Assembly: GCF_012489685.1 (NCBI RefSeq)
Contig: NC_080041.1
Span: forward strand, 35,887,780 to 35,951,779
Direction: 5' to 3'
DNA: 64,000 nucleotides
From: Lotus japonicus
Taxonomy: Eukaryota > Streptophyta > Magnoliopsida > Fabales > Fabaceae
Part shown: one piece after another, positions 1 through 11,080 of the stretch
Layout of the letters: each line of letters starts with the position of its first letter
How positions within the stretch are numbered: position 1 is the first letter of the stretch
Notes under the pieces: model-generated
The model's input: the letters and a program-made list of their open reading frames with translations, nothing else
Databases searched by the model: none
What the model was told of the DNA's origin: nothing
Program-made: the position numbers and the translations under genes

Positions 1-1576
1 CACCAACTTTGTATCTATGTAGGCTACTTTCTCTTTTTTAGGCCACTTGTGAGTCGTCTTAGCTTTCTCATCGTTCTTCTCCGCTTTGAGTAATTCGACA
101 TGACTTACTCTATCAGCGAGCTGAGACATATCTCGAATATACTGAGTGTCGAGTTTCTTCCTAATCGAATACTCTAAACCACCTGCGGCTAGAACAACCA
201 ATTCATGTTCTGGGACATGAGTAGCATCGAGATTTCAACATCCTGAATCTATTCAGGTAGTCATCAATAGATTCGGCATTCTTTCTTTTGACGCTAGCCA
301 AATCCTTTAGACTCACTTTGCACTCCCCTCTAAAGAATTGCTCATGGAAAATCCTTTCCAATTGTGTCCAAGTGTAGACTGACCTAGGAGCAAGGGTTGT
401 GAACCATGTAAACGCGTTCTTAGTCAAAGAACTTGGGAAGTACTTCATTTTCAAATTTTCGTTAATGGCCAGGTCTCCAGCCTCAATCCGGTATCTCGCC
501 ACGTGTTCCACAGTAGATTCCCCTGAGTCCCCAGAGAACTTAGTGAACTTTGAGACTTTCCAACCTCTAGGGAGTTCCGCTTCGAGAACCTCTTCAGTGA
601 AGGCTGAAACAAAATGGGGTCTATTAGCAAAACCTACATTAAAACCGTGCTGATTTAGCAATTGTTCGACCACAGCAGCAACATTTTGTTGCCCCCCAAC
701 ATTTTGGTGTCGAATTCTTTCCAACACTCCGTCAGCGTGTTCATCCCTATTTACCATGTATACGTTCTGCGGCCCTGGTGGTCCCCTTTCATTTTCTTCG
801 AATAAAGGGTTCTGTCCTACGTATTGGTAGGGTTGGACGGGCCTGCGAGCTGGGATTGCGACTGGTGGAATTGGTTCAATTCTCGGCAGATGTGCTATCT
901 CGTTTTGTGCTCCTAACACTGTTGCCAGTCGCCCCATCTGATGGGCTAACTCTTGGTTATTGGCATTTGTGTTCTGGATCAAGGGATTGAAGATCTCCCC
1001 CATCTGTCGAGATAACATATTAACCATCTCGTGCTGACTATCGTCGAACTGCTGCCTGATAGCCTGAAGTGACCCTGAGTTCATGCTCGTGGGCAAGTAC
1101 ATTTGCGAACTTTGCCCCGTGGCAAAGCCGGGAGGGCTCACTCGATTTCCTAAGTTCATCATTGTGCCATTTGCCCCGAATGGAGGCATCCCAAAAGGGG
1201 GCACATTCTCGGAGAACGTTGAATAATTGCCCTGCAAGCCATGCATCAATGATGTAGGCATGCCAAAGGGCATATCTCTCGCGGGCGGAGGAAGGTTCGG
1301 CATAAAGGATGTTTGGGCCACGTTGGCCACTCCCCTCGTCACGGTTGGCATTGTGATGGCCTGAACCGTGGTAGAGATAGGCATCTCAGCCACGGCTGAC
1401 ATCATTATACCCTGGGGTGATGCTATGACGCCAAGAGTCGTTCCAAGAGGCAACTCCTCCTCATTATTACTACCGCTTCCACCAGGGCTATTTTGATTCA
1501 CCGCATTAGATCCCTGCGGGGAGGTTCTACCTCGACTATTCGCCATACTTACTATCCTACCGCTTCTCAAGTGCAT
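1..1576 (-). pseudogene. gag: Ty3/gypsy gag, frameshifted and cut by window edge
   Basis: A 457-residue frame opens at 1576 on the minus strand. The first 200 or so residues are low-complexity, rich in Met, Pro, Gln and Asn. Residues from about 330 match the plant retrotransposon gag domain: PRGWKVSKFTKFSG, then RYRIEAGDLAINENLKMKYF, FTWFTTL and WTQLERIFHEQFF. The frame stops at 203, but gag-like sequence continues in another frame to base 1 (PEHELVVLAAGGLEYSIRKK and DMSQLADRV are readable). One small indel near 220 therefore breaks the protein. The zinc knuckle and pol would lie beyond the left edge. Gag forms the virus-like particle that packages the element RNA. Confidence 0.85.
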
Positions 1577-1670
1577 AAAACTAACTCACGCAAGCAAGGA
1601 CGAAAACAAGTAGCAAAAACAATAAAACTTCACACAAAACGCTTCTATAAAACTTGGTTTTCACAAAAAC

Positions 1671-1690
1671 GGTCCCACTGGGTGTGCCAA
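1671..1690 (-). other. Primer-binding site of the Ty3/gypsy element
   Basis: Directly after the LTR end the minus strand reads TTGGCACACCCAGTGGGACC. This is the usual form and position of a plant Ty3/gypsy primer-binding site. The tRNA it pairs with was not determined. Confidence 0.6.
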
Positions 1691-1692
1691 TT

Positions 1693-2489
1693 TGTTTACC
1701 GTGATATTTGGTAAACAAACATCTTCCAAATTCGACTGGAAAAAGTTTAAGATTTTTGCGAATTAAGGGTTCTTTTGGGAAAACGTCTTGCCAAAGCGCG
1801 TGTGAAATTGAGTTTTTCAACAACCGTGTGTCAAAGGATAAAAAGAAATAAAAATTCGAAGACAAAACGCAAGACATTCAAAAGTGCTTGAAGATAAAAT
1901 TCACTAATTGAAAAGCTCTATACAAATCCAAACTCATAAATTCGACAGCACATTTAACTAAAAGCAACAACAACAACAAATTCGAAAATCTTAGTGCAAG
2001 AATGGTAAACGGCTGGTTCGGCAACATACTCCTCCATGATCACGTTAGGCTCGTTGAGTCTCTTTGATGCGGACATGAGAGCTTTTTAGTGATTTTTAGA
2101 GCTGAGGTTGGAACCCCTTTCCTCAATTGGATTCTCCTATTTATAGAGCTTCATGTCCCGCGCGTCCTTGGCGGTTTTCTTCCTTATTGGATGGGTTAGT
2201 GAGTTTACTTCCCCCACGATCTGATGCTTGCCCCGGAAGTTCCATGCGTAGTGGTGAGGGTCGTGTTCTTCAACCGTTTCAACTGCTTCTTGGCCACGTA
2301 CTCAGTCATCGTGGTGAGAAACTGACTCAGTCAATGTTGCACGTGTTAAATATGCCCGTGTTTGTAGCAACGGTTACTAGTGTCCCTTTATCGAATTCGA
2401 CTACCTTTTTAACTTGGCGTTTTTTCTTAATTCCTTTGGTCCATTTTCGACTGCCCCATGCATTTTGGGCCAAATATTTTGGGCCAACA
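1693..2489 (-). repeat. 5' LTR of the Ty3/gypsy element
   Basis: A stretch of about 797 bp whose minus-strand ends are TGTTGGCC and GGTAAACA, immediately followed by a primer-binding-type sequence. The left-hand partner LTR is outside the window, so the borders rest on the TG..CA ends and on the primer site. A TATA box lies inside it. Confidence 0.7.
2137..2147 (-). promoter_or_regulatory. LTR TATA box
   Basis: The minus strand reads CTATAAATAGG within the LTR, about 450 bp before the LTR end. It is placed as expected for the U3 promoter driving gag to the left. Confidence 0.55.
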
Positions 2490-3097
2490 GCAGCACAATA
2501 CATAATATAACTGGCTGTTTTAAACCCCTACAATTACATATGCAGCTGGGGTGTTGCTCTTCCACAAAGGTTTATCATTTCTGTATCACAAGTCACAACA
2601 CTCAGGGTATCGATCATATACCAATTTTTTAATTTGAAATAAGTTGTCAAGCATTTTATGATTGACTTTGCTGACAACTTGAAACTTTGAAGTTGGATTA
2701 GGTGCAATCTAAAAGGATGCAACTTATTCGCTTGGACATGAAAGGTTTTTAGGGGAGTTTGATATATATATGGTGATACATTTAGTCTGATATGTAATAT
2801 TAATCTAATTTTCGATAACTTTTTGAATCTTAGGTAGAACAAAAATATATAGGCTGTTTTTTCCTCTTTCACAAAGTCTCTTTACACTAATTTAAGTGAA
2901 GTTTGTCTTCCACAAAAAAAAACCAGTGAAGTATGTCACCACAGCCTTTAATTTCCATTTATCAGGTTTAATTACGAGAAGACTTTATATTGAGTAAAAC
3001 TATTAAAAAGACCTTTAAAGTATTTATTTTATATGAAATGTGGATACTTAAATATTAAATTAACATTTTGAGGAGACACTCTTGAAATACATAAAGA
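2490..3097. other. AT-rich spacer, no gene seen
   Basis: Lies between the gypsy LTR and Helitron A. It has short open frames on both strands but no domain, codon signal or repeat structure that supports a gene. Confidence 0.6.
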
Positions 3098-3127
3098 CTA
3101 GATATAAAACCCGTGCGTTGCACGGGT
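3098..3127 (-). repeat. Helitron A 3' terminus: CTAG and hairpin
   Basis: An 8-bp stem (ACCCGTGC with GCACGGGT) around a GTT loop at 3109-3127, then 7 nt, then CTAG at 3098-3101. The base beyond is A on the plus strand (T on the element strand), as expected for the insertion dinucleotide. Confidence 0.85.
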
Positions 3128-4318
3128 GTTTTTACAATTTTATCAACATAATATAAAATTTATTATAGTTAAAAAAAAAAAAATTTACTTATAAATTATA
3201 ATAAAATAAAAATAATTGTGTTAAAACAATTCATTATGAGTATTAGAGTTTTCTTTAAATAATTATTACTATTCAAATTTAATAATTAGCATTATAATAA
3301 TTTTAAAATTTTAAAAATGAATTTATTAAAACATACAATAAATTATAAAGTGCATTTCAAATATTTTAAATCAATTAATAAGTTTTAATATCACCAATAA
3401 AATTATATCAACATTTTCTTATACTTTTTATCAACAATTAATTAACTTTAACTTTTATAATTACAATAAATTATAATTTTAATATTCTAAAATATTATTT
3501 AGTAAAATAATTAATTTTTTATTTTAGCCTTAATTATTTTTCTCTGTTATGCTTCTTTAAGTTGATCTTTTTCACTAATATATAATAGATCAAAATTTAT
3601 AATTGAATAAATTTCTGAAAAAAAAATACACACACGTCATACTTTTTTGACATCCACGTCATACTTAATAATGTTAATTTTAAACATATTTTTATAAATT
3701 ATTGCGGCATTTTTTAATTTTAAAACTATTTGCTAATTTTTTATTAATAAAATTAATTAATTTTAATTATAAATAATGTTTCCATATAAAAATATTATTT
3801 AATACAATTTTATTCTAAATATCATCTTGTGTATACTCTATACACTTTTTAATGTATATAAAAAGATATTCTAAAAGACTTAAATAATTATAATATATTA
3901 ATTTTTTATGTATGTAAAATTATTTTATAAAATAACACAAAACAACATTATAATAATCTATATTAAACAACACATGTAACTATTAAAAAAAATTATAAGT
4001 ATATCTTTACGAAGAGTATTTAATCATTGACTATTTATGATATTTCATATATTTGTTTTATATAAATTTAATTTTTTTCTCAAGTTGAGGTCAATAATTA
4101 ATATTTTAACTACATATGTTTAAAGTTTTTATCATATTATATTTAGCTTTTACTTAAATGTATAGGAAATTTTATAATTAATATATAATATATAAATAAT
4201 TATAAAAATGAAGATAAATAAGTTTATAAATATAATATTTAATGTTGGTAGTTGAATAGTTTTTGACATTACAATTTATTCAGTTTTAATTTTATTATTT
4301 AATATATTTATTTATTTA

Positions 4319-4422
4319 TTTTTTTTTTGAAAGGAGAAATATATTATTGATAAACCATAAGAAAGAACCATGAGTACAAAGCCCTCTCTTGAAATAGGAC
4401 CAAGGAAATACAAAACTCAAAG
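4319..4422 (-). mobile_element. LINE 3'-end fragment inside Helitron A
   Basis: On the minus strand the segment reads TTTGTACTC, then TAATATATTTCTCC, then a run of A. This resembles the wording common at plant L1 LINE 3' ends with a poly(A) tail. It is present in A and missing from the Helitron C/D relative, where sequence diverges at the same point. It is too short to carry coding. Confidence 0.4.
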
Positions 4423-4626
4423 AAATTTTAAGTTTATGAATGTTTTTATTTAATGGTAGTAGTTGAATAGTTTTTTACAATATATATTTTTTTAATTTTA
4501 GTTTTATTATTGTTTAATATATTTATTACAAAGTTTTTTATTTTTTTGGTTGCTTTTAATACACACTTGAGTTTTGCTTATGTATTTAATGCAAAAACTC
4601 AAGTGTGCTTTACATATATATATAGA

Positions 4627-4656
4627 CTAGAAATTAAACTCGTGCGTTGCACGGGT
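4627..4656 (-). repeat. Helitron B 3' terminus: CTAG and hairpin
   Basis: CTAG at 4627-4630, then a CGTGC/GCACG stem with a GTT loop at 4641-4653. The stem extends to 8 bp if one T-G wobble is allowed (4638-4656). Confidence 0.8.
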
Positions 4657-5216
4657 TTGTTTTTAAGTTATGTGTCTATTATTTGTTAAAATAATTTGTG
4701 TAATATGAAATATTATTGAATAGTATATAGTTAAGAATATGATAAATATATGTAATGTAATTACATTAATAAAGCTCAGTAAAAAATTTATTGTACACTA
4801 ATTTTTTAGTATATTTTTCTTTAGTATAAACATTTGGTACTGGTCACCCTTTGGATATACCTACAGATTCGAGATTTAGTTATAATTAAGGCTTCTTATC
4901 CCTCCTTCAGAGTGTATTGTGTGGGGATCGGAGCACATATTTTATATTTTATGTTTCTTTAATAAAAATTATTTTCAATTTATTTGTTAATTATATGTTT
5001 AAATAGTAATGCACTCTCAATATTATGTAAAACAATGAAAATATATAATTAGAGCTGAATAATTTAGTCCGTCTTTGTGTAAAGTCATCTATAAAAGTAA
5101 AACGACTTTTATAGAGTTGTATTTATCTCTTGCTTTCATGTTTAGGTCATGAAAGTAGTGTTTTCAGTTGAAACTTTATGCGAAGTGTGCTAATGACAGT
5201 TTAATGTCGAAACATA

Positions 5217-6410
5217 TGTAAGATCAAGATTTGGTCATGTGGTACAACTCTATGTTTTGATGATAACAAGTATTTATTTGTGGATGAACAATTATGATAC
5301 TCTAACGTTTCTTTTGAGTGTTTTGACAAACAGGTTCTGATTCTGACACCAGAATATATATTCATCAGAAGATCTGAAGACCAGAAGATCTGAAGATCAG
5401 AAGATCTGAAGACCAGAAGATCAGAAGTTCTAAAGATGAGAAGATCTGAAGACCAGAAGATCTGAAGATCAGAAGATCTGAAGATCAGAAGATCTGAAGA
5501 CCAAAAGATCTGAAGATCAGAAGATCTGAAGATCAGAAGTTCTGAAGATCAGAAGATCTGAAGACCAGAAGATCTGAAGACCAGAAACTTTGAAGGTCCA
5601 GAAGTTCTGAAGGTCTAGAAGCTCTGAAGCGTCGTCAGATCAGAAGTCAATGGTTAAAGGCAAATGTCACTATCAAGAAGTACAAGAGCAGTGTACTATT
5701 ATGACAAGCCTACCTACCAAGGTTCAGCCACAGCAGGTTCTGGAAGTTCCAGAAATGCCCTCCAACGGTCATATTCTCTCAACAGAAATATCCTTTGCAC
5801 CTTGGACTATTTAAGGCTGAAGAAGAGAAGAAAGACTATGGAGAGAGAAACCAAGAGCTGCAATACAAGAAAAGATTCAAGCCTCCACTTTCTTCATATG
5901 TTCTTATTTAGTTTACACTCAGCTTATTCAGAAGCAAACCTTTGTAAACACCAACCTCAAACAATTGTTTGATTTTCATTAAGGGACCGGGTAGGTCAGT
6001 ATCCTTAAGAAGACTAGGATCTGTGTATCTTAGTGGTAATTCCTTTAGGAGATCAAGGTTGATCGGATCCTAGAGAAGACTAAGAGAGTGAATCTTAGTG
6101 TGAGCTAAGTCAGTGTATTGTTAGTCACTTGTAGGTTTCAAGTGCAGTTGTAACAATTATCTGATTAGTGGATTGCCTTCATTCAAAGAAGGAATAAATC
6201 ACCTTAACGGGTGGACTGGATTAGCTTGAGGGATTTATCAAGTGAACCAGGATAAAATACTTGTGTGCTTCTCTCTTCTCTCTATCTTTATCCGCTGCAC
6301 CATCTATCTCAGATAAACCGAAAAGATTTACTTTAAATCTTAAGGGGAAAGTTTTTATATTCAAAACTCTATTCAACCCCCCCCCCTTCTAGCCGTTTTT
6401 CATACCTTCA
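5217..6410 (+). repeat. 5' LTR of the 5.2-kb SIRE-like element
   Basis: 1194 bp with TG..CA ends. It contains a purine-rich minisatellite (5362-5640), a TATA-like TATTTAA near 5809 and a C-run just before the end. It differs from the 3' LTR by scattered substitutions and by minisatellite copy number. Confidence 0.93.
5362..5640 (+). repeat. LTR minisatellite, AGAAGATCTGAAGAYC family
   Basis: Tandem, slightly variable units of about 15-16 bp built on CAGAAGATCTGAAGA, interleaved with AAGTTCTGAAG variants. The array is longer than the one in the 3' LTR. Confidence 0.9.
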
Positions 6411-6412
6411 AT

Positions 6413-6424
6413 TGGTATCAGAGC
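6413..6424 (+). other. Primer-binding site, initiator Met tRNA type
   Basis: TGGTATCAGAGC two bases after the LTR end. This is the standard plant Ty1/copia primer site complementary to the 3' end of initiator methionine tRNA. Confidence 0.92.
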
Positions 6425-6484
6425 GCAGGTTCTGATTACCACACTTAACAGTGTTCAGTAGATCCGGGCCAGTGTGAAAAACTC

Positions 6485-7693
6485 ATGGATTCCACCACTA
6501 CTACAAGCAAATATCAATACAGTGCAAGACCACATATCTTTGATGGTCAGAGATTTGATTTCTGGAAAGACAGAATCAAAAGCTTCTTTCTTGGTTTTGA
6601 TCTTGATCTCTGGGATTTTGTTGTTGATGGCTACACCCCTCCTGTTGATGAACATGGTGTAAAGATCCCAAGGGAGAAGATGAGTGAAGATCAAAAGAAG
6701 GAGTTCAGAGATCATCACAGATCAAGAGCTATTCTGCAAAGTGCCATTTCATATGAAGAATATGAGAAAATTACTGATCGTGATTACGCTAAGTGTATCC
6801 TTGATTCCTTAAAGATGACACATGAAGGAAACAAAAAGGTGAAAGAGACAAAGGCGTTGTCTCTGATCATGCAGTATGAATCCTTCCAAATGGAACCTGA
6901 CGAATCCATTGAGGATATGTTTTCCAGATTCCAGTTGATTATTGTTGGAATAAGACCCCTCAACAAAAGCTACACCACTGCTGATCATGTCATGAGGATC
7001 CTTAGAGGTCTTCCTGAAAGCTGGATGCCTTTGATAACTTCCTTGGAGCTAACTACAGATGTTGAGCATATGAGTTTGGAAGAACTCATAAGCATACTGA
7101 AGTGTCATGAACTGAAGCGTACTGAACATCAAGATCAGAAGAAGAAGTCAATTGCCTTGAAATCCAAATCTGAAAAGGCTAAGGCTCTCCAAGCAGAAGC
7201 AGAAGAATCTGAAGAAGCCTCTGAAGATTCTGATGAGGATGAGCTGACTCTGATATCCAGAAAGCTCGACTGCATCTGGAAGCACAGGAAGAGCAAATAC
7301 AAAGGCTCATCAAAGGACAAAAAGTTAAAGAAGCATTTCAAACCAAAGAAAAGTCTGATGGTGACTTTTGATGAATCAGAGTCAGAGGATGTTGACTCTG
7401 ATGGTGAAGTTCAAGGACTCATGGCTATTGTCAAAGACAAAGAAGCAGAGTCAAAAGATGCAACTAACTCTGACTCAGCATCAGAGGAAGATCCTAACTC
7501 AGACGATGAAAATGAGGTATTCGCTTCTTTCTCAACCTCTGAACTAAAACATGCTTTGTCTAATATTATGGATAAATATAACTCTCTCTTGACTAAGCAT
7601 AAAAAGTTGAAAAAGAATTTCTCTGCTGTCTCTGAAAGGAACTTTCTCTATGTCAAAATATTATGCTCAAATTCCATTATATTATCCTGCTGA
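6485..7693 (+). pseudogene. gag: SIRE-like copia gag, internally deleted
   Basis: 402 codons from an ATG 75 bp after the LTR. Residues 1-110 read as the N-terminal copia gag segment (YSARPHIFDGQRFDFWKDRI). Residues 110-210 are the UBN2-type gag core (DSLKMTHEGNKKVKETKALS, RFQLIIVGI, RILRGLPESW). An acidic Ser/Glu/Asp tail follows. Compared with the related minus-strand copy at 13.4-15.0 kb, the CCHC zinc knuckle between KSKYKGSSKDK and KLKKHF is missing, and about 390 bp are lost near 7640. The last residues before the stop are out of frame. Without the knuckle, RNA packaging by this copy is doubtful. Confidence 0.85.
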
Positions 7694-7956
7694 AAGACCC
7701 AAAGTTGTCAGAACTTCTGGGCTAACTAACAAGAAAGGACTCAGAAAGTGGGTACCTAGGGATAAGATTATATGTGTTGCAGATATCTTCAATAGGTCCA
7801 TCGAAACTCCAACCATGGAACCTGGACAGTGGATGCAGGAAACACATGACGGGAGAAAGGCATATGTCCCAAGATCCAAAACTTGAACCTGATGGTGAAG
7901 TTGATCTTGGAGGCATCAGTAGAGTAAGATTTGGTCAAGGAATCATTGGTTTTTGA
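7650..7956 (+). pseudogene. Gag C-terminus / protease remnant
   Basis: Two overlapping frames. The gag-type frame carries RKWVPRDKIICVADIFNRS and ETPTMEPGQWM and stops at 7886. The +1 frame carries the protease active-site region as WNLDSGCRKHMTGE, stopping at 7956. The DSG triad of the aspartic protease is intact, but Tyr and Ser around it are substituted. Downstream pol is gone. Confidence 0.75.
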
Positions 7957-8738
7957 TAAGAACCCCTCTGTTGATATTCTGAACGCTATTCATGTTAGAA
8001 TTAATGATAAGCTTGACTCTAACAAGTCAAAGCTAGCTGAAAAAGCTTGCAGAGATGAGCATGACCGTTTCAGAAAGAAACAAAGACTCAGAACTTGACA
8101 AACCAGAAGCAACAACATCAGAAGATGCTACTACAACTTCTGACTTGCGTCATCAGAAGAAGAGTAGGTTCATAGCTTCTCATTCTGAAGTATCTGAAGA
8201 TGAAATTTTGTCCAGAATAGAGATGTCACCAGAACCACACTTCTGCTCTCATAAGAAGATATACTAATCAGAAGCCTAGTATCCCTTGGTATTCCTTCTG
8301 AGGGGGAGTATTTCGTTTTATGCTCTTACTAATTTTTTTCCACCTTCATTCTTTTTGCTTATGACAAAAAGGGGGGAGAACTAATAGTATCTTGATAACT
8401 CCCTTATGTGATCATTTTCTATGCTCTAACGATACATTCTGATTGATGTCATCTCTCTCAATGCTATGATACATCTTATGACTCAATTAACTCTGATCAC
8501 ATACTTCAATATAGCTCAGAATCTAGATACTTCTAACGTGGTTGATATTAAGTATTAGATTCAGGGGGAGCTTAGCTCAGAATCAAGCTTGAGTCTTGGA
8601 TTCAGAAGGAGCAAGATAAACTATACACATCAGGATAAGTTTTAACTCTGATACCTTATACTCTGAGTGTATTCAGTTTATTTGTTTAGAGTTGTTCATC
8701 AAAATACATGGTTTTGTCATCATCAAAAAGGGGGAGAT
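7957..8738 (+). other. 3' untranslated part with an ORF remnant and several polypurine tracts
   Basis: A broken frame at 8055-8267 (MSMTVSERNKDSELDKPEAT..) may be a remnant of the extra 3' ORF region found in SIRE-type elements, but this is not certain. Four G-rich purine tracts occur (near 8300, 8368, 8563 and 8727-8737). The last, AAAAAGGGGGAGAT, directly precedes the 3' LTR and is the expected plus-strand primer. Confidence 0.6.
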
Positions 8739-9940
8739 TGTAAGATCAAGATTTGGTCATGTGGTACAACTCTATGTTTTGATGATAACAAGTATTTATT
8801 TGTGGATGAACAATTATGATACTCTAACGTTTGTCTTGAGTGTTTTGACAAACAGGTTCTGATTCTGACACCAGAATATATATTCATCAGAAGATCTGAA
8901 GACCAGAAGATCTGAAGACCAGAAGATTAGAAGTTCTGAAGATGAGAAGATCTGAAGACCAGAAGATCTGAAGATCAGAAGTTCTGAAGATCAGAAGATC
9001 TGAAGACCAGAAGATCAGAAGATCTGAAGATCAGAAGTTCTGAAGATCAGAAGATCTGAAGACCAGAAACTTTGAAGGTCCAGAAGTTCTGAAGGACCAG
9101 AAGCTCTGAAGGACCAGAGGCTCTGAAGGTCCAGAAGCTCTGAAGGTCCAGAAGCTCTGAAGCGTCGTCAGATCAGAAGTCAATGGTTAAAGGAAAATGT
9201 CACTATCAAGAAGTACAAGAGCAGTGTACTATTATGACAAGCCTACCTACCAAGGTTCAGCCACAACAGGTTCTGGAAGTTCCAGAAATGCCCTCCAACG
9301 GTCATATTCTCTCAACAGAAATATCCTTTGCACCTTGGACTATTTAAGGCTGAAGAAGAGAAGAAAGACTGTGGAGAGAGAAACCAAGAGCTGCAATACA
9401 AGAAAAGATTCAAGCCTTCGCTTTCTTCATCTGTTCTTATTTAGTTTACACTCAGCTTATTCAGAAGCAAGCCTTTGTAAACACCAACCTCAAATAGTTG
9501 TTTGATTTTCCTTAAGGGACCGGGTAGGTCAGTATCCTTAAGAAGACTAGGATCTGTGTATCTTAGTGGTAATTCCTTTAGGAGATCAAGGTTGATCGGA
9601 TCCTAGAGAAGACTAAGAGAGTGAATCTTAGTGTGAGCTAAGTCAGTGTATTGTTAGTCACTTGTAGGTTTCAAGTGCAGTTGTAACAATTATCTGATTA
9701 GTGGATTGCCTTCATTCTAAGAAGGAAGAAATCACCTTAACGGGTGGACTGGATTAGCTTGAGGGATTTATCAAGTGAACCAGGATAAAATACTTGTGTG
9801 CTTCTCTCTTCTCTCTATCTTTATCCGCTGCACCATCTATCTCAGATAAACCGAAAAGATTTACTTTAAATCTTAAGGGGAAAGTTTTTATATTCAAAAC
9901 TCTATTCAACCCCCCCTTCTAGCCGTTTTTCATACCTTCA
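8739..9940 (+). repeat. 3' LTR of the 5.2-kb SIRE-like element
   Basis: 1202 bp, same ends as the 5' LTR, followed by ACATA. The minisatellite part (about 8890-9170) has a different unit arrangement, with extra GGTCCAGAAGCTCTGAA units. Confidence 0.93.
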
Positions 9941-10846
9941 ACATATTCTTAGTGACACATATAAAAGTTATATTATTTATTGCATAATGAGTATTTAATT
10001 AGTTAATATGTAGTTTGTAAGAGCATATATTTTTTAACTTATTTATGAATTAAGATAATAATTTATCTTATTCGATAAATTTTTATAGTTTTAAAGAAAG
10101 TAAAAAATTATAAAACCTCATAAGACAATTTTGCAAACACAAATCGTTCAACCTAATGAATGTCTATTACAGTGGTTAAAATTAAATCTTTGGATCCCTG
10201 AGATTTCGTCTTTAAGAAATGCACTTTATGATAGACCTTTAGCTTTCACTACACTTGATAGAACTTGATTCCCTCAGTAGAGGATACATGTGGTTAACAC
10301 AAATAAATTATAAGGACTTAGTTAAAACAAATTTAAACTCGTGTACCATAATAATGTGTAAAAGTGAAAGTTTGTTAAGAATGATTGTTATTTTTTATCC
10401 ATGAAGAAACATTGTAGCTATATCAAATATAATTTCATTTAGGAAGTTTATTAAATACTTCATTGTATACTACATTTTTAGTCTATTGTAGATGAGTGCA
10501 ACAATGATAAACTCATAGGAGGTTATGAACTCATATTAAATATTATTAGAAAACATATTTGAAATCAAAATTATAAAATTAAACTATTTTGACAAATAAA
10601 TTTAATTTAATTATTCTATTATTTTTTATAACTAACATGACATGCATAACATATATATTTAATATATATCTACTAATTTAAACTTAGTTTTAAATATATT
10701 TAATTTATTTATCATCATATATATAGTTAAATAGAAATATTACTCTATGATAATTTTAACTATCAATAATTATTTAACAAAAAAATATTTATTAATTGTA
10801 AATCTACTTTATCTAAATTAATTAATTATAAATATTATTTATAATT

Positions 10847-11080
10847 GGCTTAATAGCTCTTTTGGTCCCTCACTTATCACGATTTTGCGCTTTAGGTTCC
10901 TTTAGAAAAAAATTAGCAAAATTAGTCCCTCACAATTACACACTTTTGCCGCTTTAGTCTCAAATAGGGATATTTTTTCAAAGAATTAAGCAATGTGGAG
11001 GATCAAAAATGTTAATTTTTTTATTGGGGACTAAAAGTGCAAAATCGTGATAAGTGAGGGACCAAAAGAGCTATTACGCC
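10847..11080. mobile_element. Mutator-type MITE, 234 bp
   Basis: Terminal inverted repeats of about 38-48 bp beginning GGCKTAATAGCTCTTTTGG. The inner 38 bp match perfectly between arms. It is flanked by the perfect 9-bp duplication TTTATAATT (10838-10846 and 11081-11089). A 9-bp duplication is the Mutator hallmark. There is no coding. It sits inside Helitron B. Confidence 0.9.

Larger units (their letters stand above)
1..2489 (-). mobile_element. Ty3/gypsy LTR retrotransposon, 5' part, cut by window edge
   Basis: Read on the minus strand, the order is 5' LTR (2489 to 1693), primer-binding site, then gag running to base 1. The LTR ends are TGTTGGCC and GGTAAACA. Only the 5' end lies in the window, so no target duplication can be checked. 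Pol is off the left edge. The gag has one frameshift, so this copy is probably dead. Family membership below Ty3/gypsy level is not assigned. Confidence 0.85.
3098..4626 (-). mobile_element. Helitron A, non-autonomous
   Basis: The minus-strand 5' end is TC followed by a TA run and ATGTAAAGCACACTTGAG. The 3' end is a hairpin followed 7 nt later by CTAG, with host T beyond, which is the Helitron rule (CTRR, then T). There is no Rep/helicase coding. Its sequence is the inverted relative of Helitron C/D at 26457-28360, including the same 5' 300 bp. A LINE 3' tail sits inside it (4319-4422). Helitrons move by rolling-circle replication using enzymes from autonomous relatives. Confidence 0.85.
5217..9940 (+). 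mobile_element. Pol-deleted SIRE-like Ty1/copia element nested in Helitron B
   Basis: Two direct LTRs (5217-6410 and 8739-9940) begin TGTAAGATCAAG and end CATACCTTCA. They are flanked by the perfect 5-bp duplication ACATA at 5212-5216 and 9941-9945. A Met-tRNA-type primer site follows the first LTR and a polypurine tract precedes the second. The internal region is only 2.3 kb. Gag is present, protease is a remnant, and integrase, reverse transcriptase and RNase H are missing. It is therefore a non-autonomous deletion derivative that transposed or was deleted inside Helitron B. Confidence 0.93.

Noticed and set aside
3098..4626. Helitron A as a terminal-inverted-repeat DNA transposon
   Set aside because: The ends are not inverted repeats of each other; TC start, hairpin plus CTAG end and no target duplication fit a Helitron.
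5362..5640. CRISPR-like array
   Set aside because: Repeats are contiguous and variable with no unique spacers, and the sequence is plant nuclear; it is an LTR minisatellite.
5664..9505. Two near-identical frames of about 100 codons (5664-5972 and 9197-9505) as genes
   Set aside because: They are the same LTR position in both LTRs of one element and cross the TATA and transcription-start zone; they are LTR sequence.
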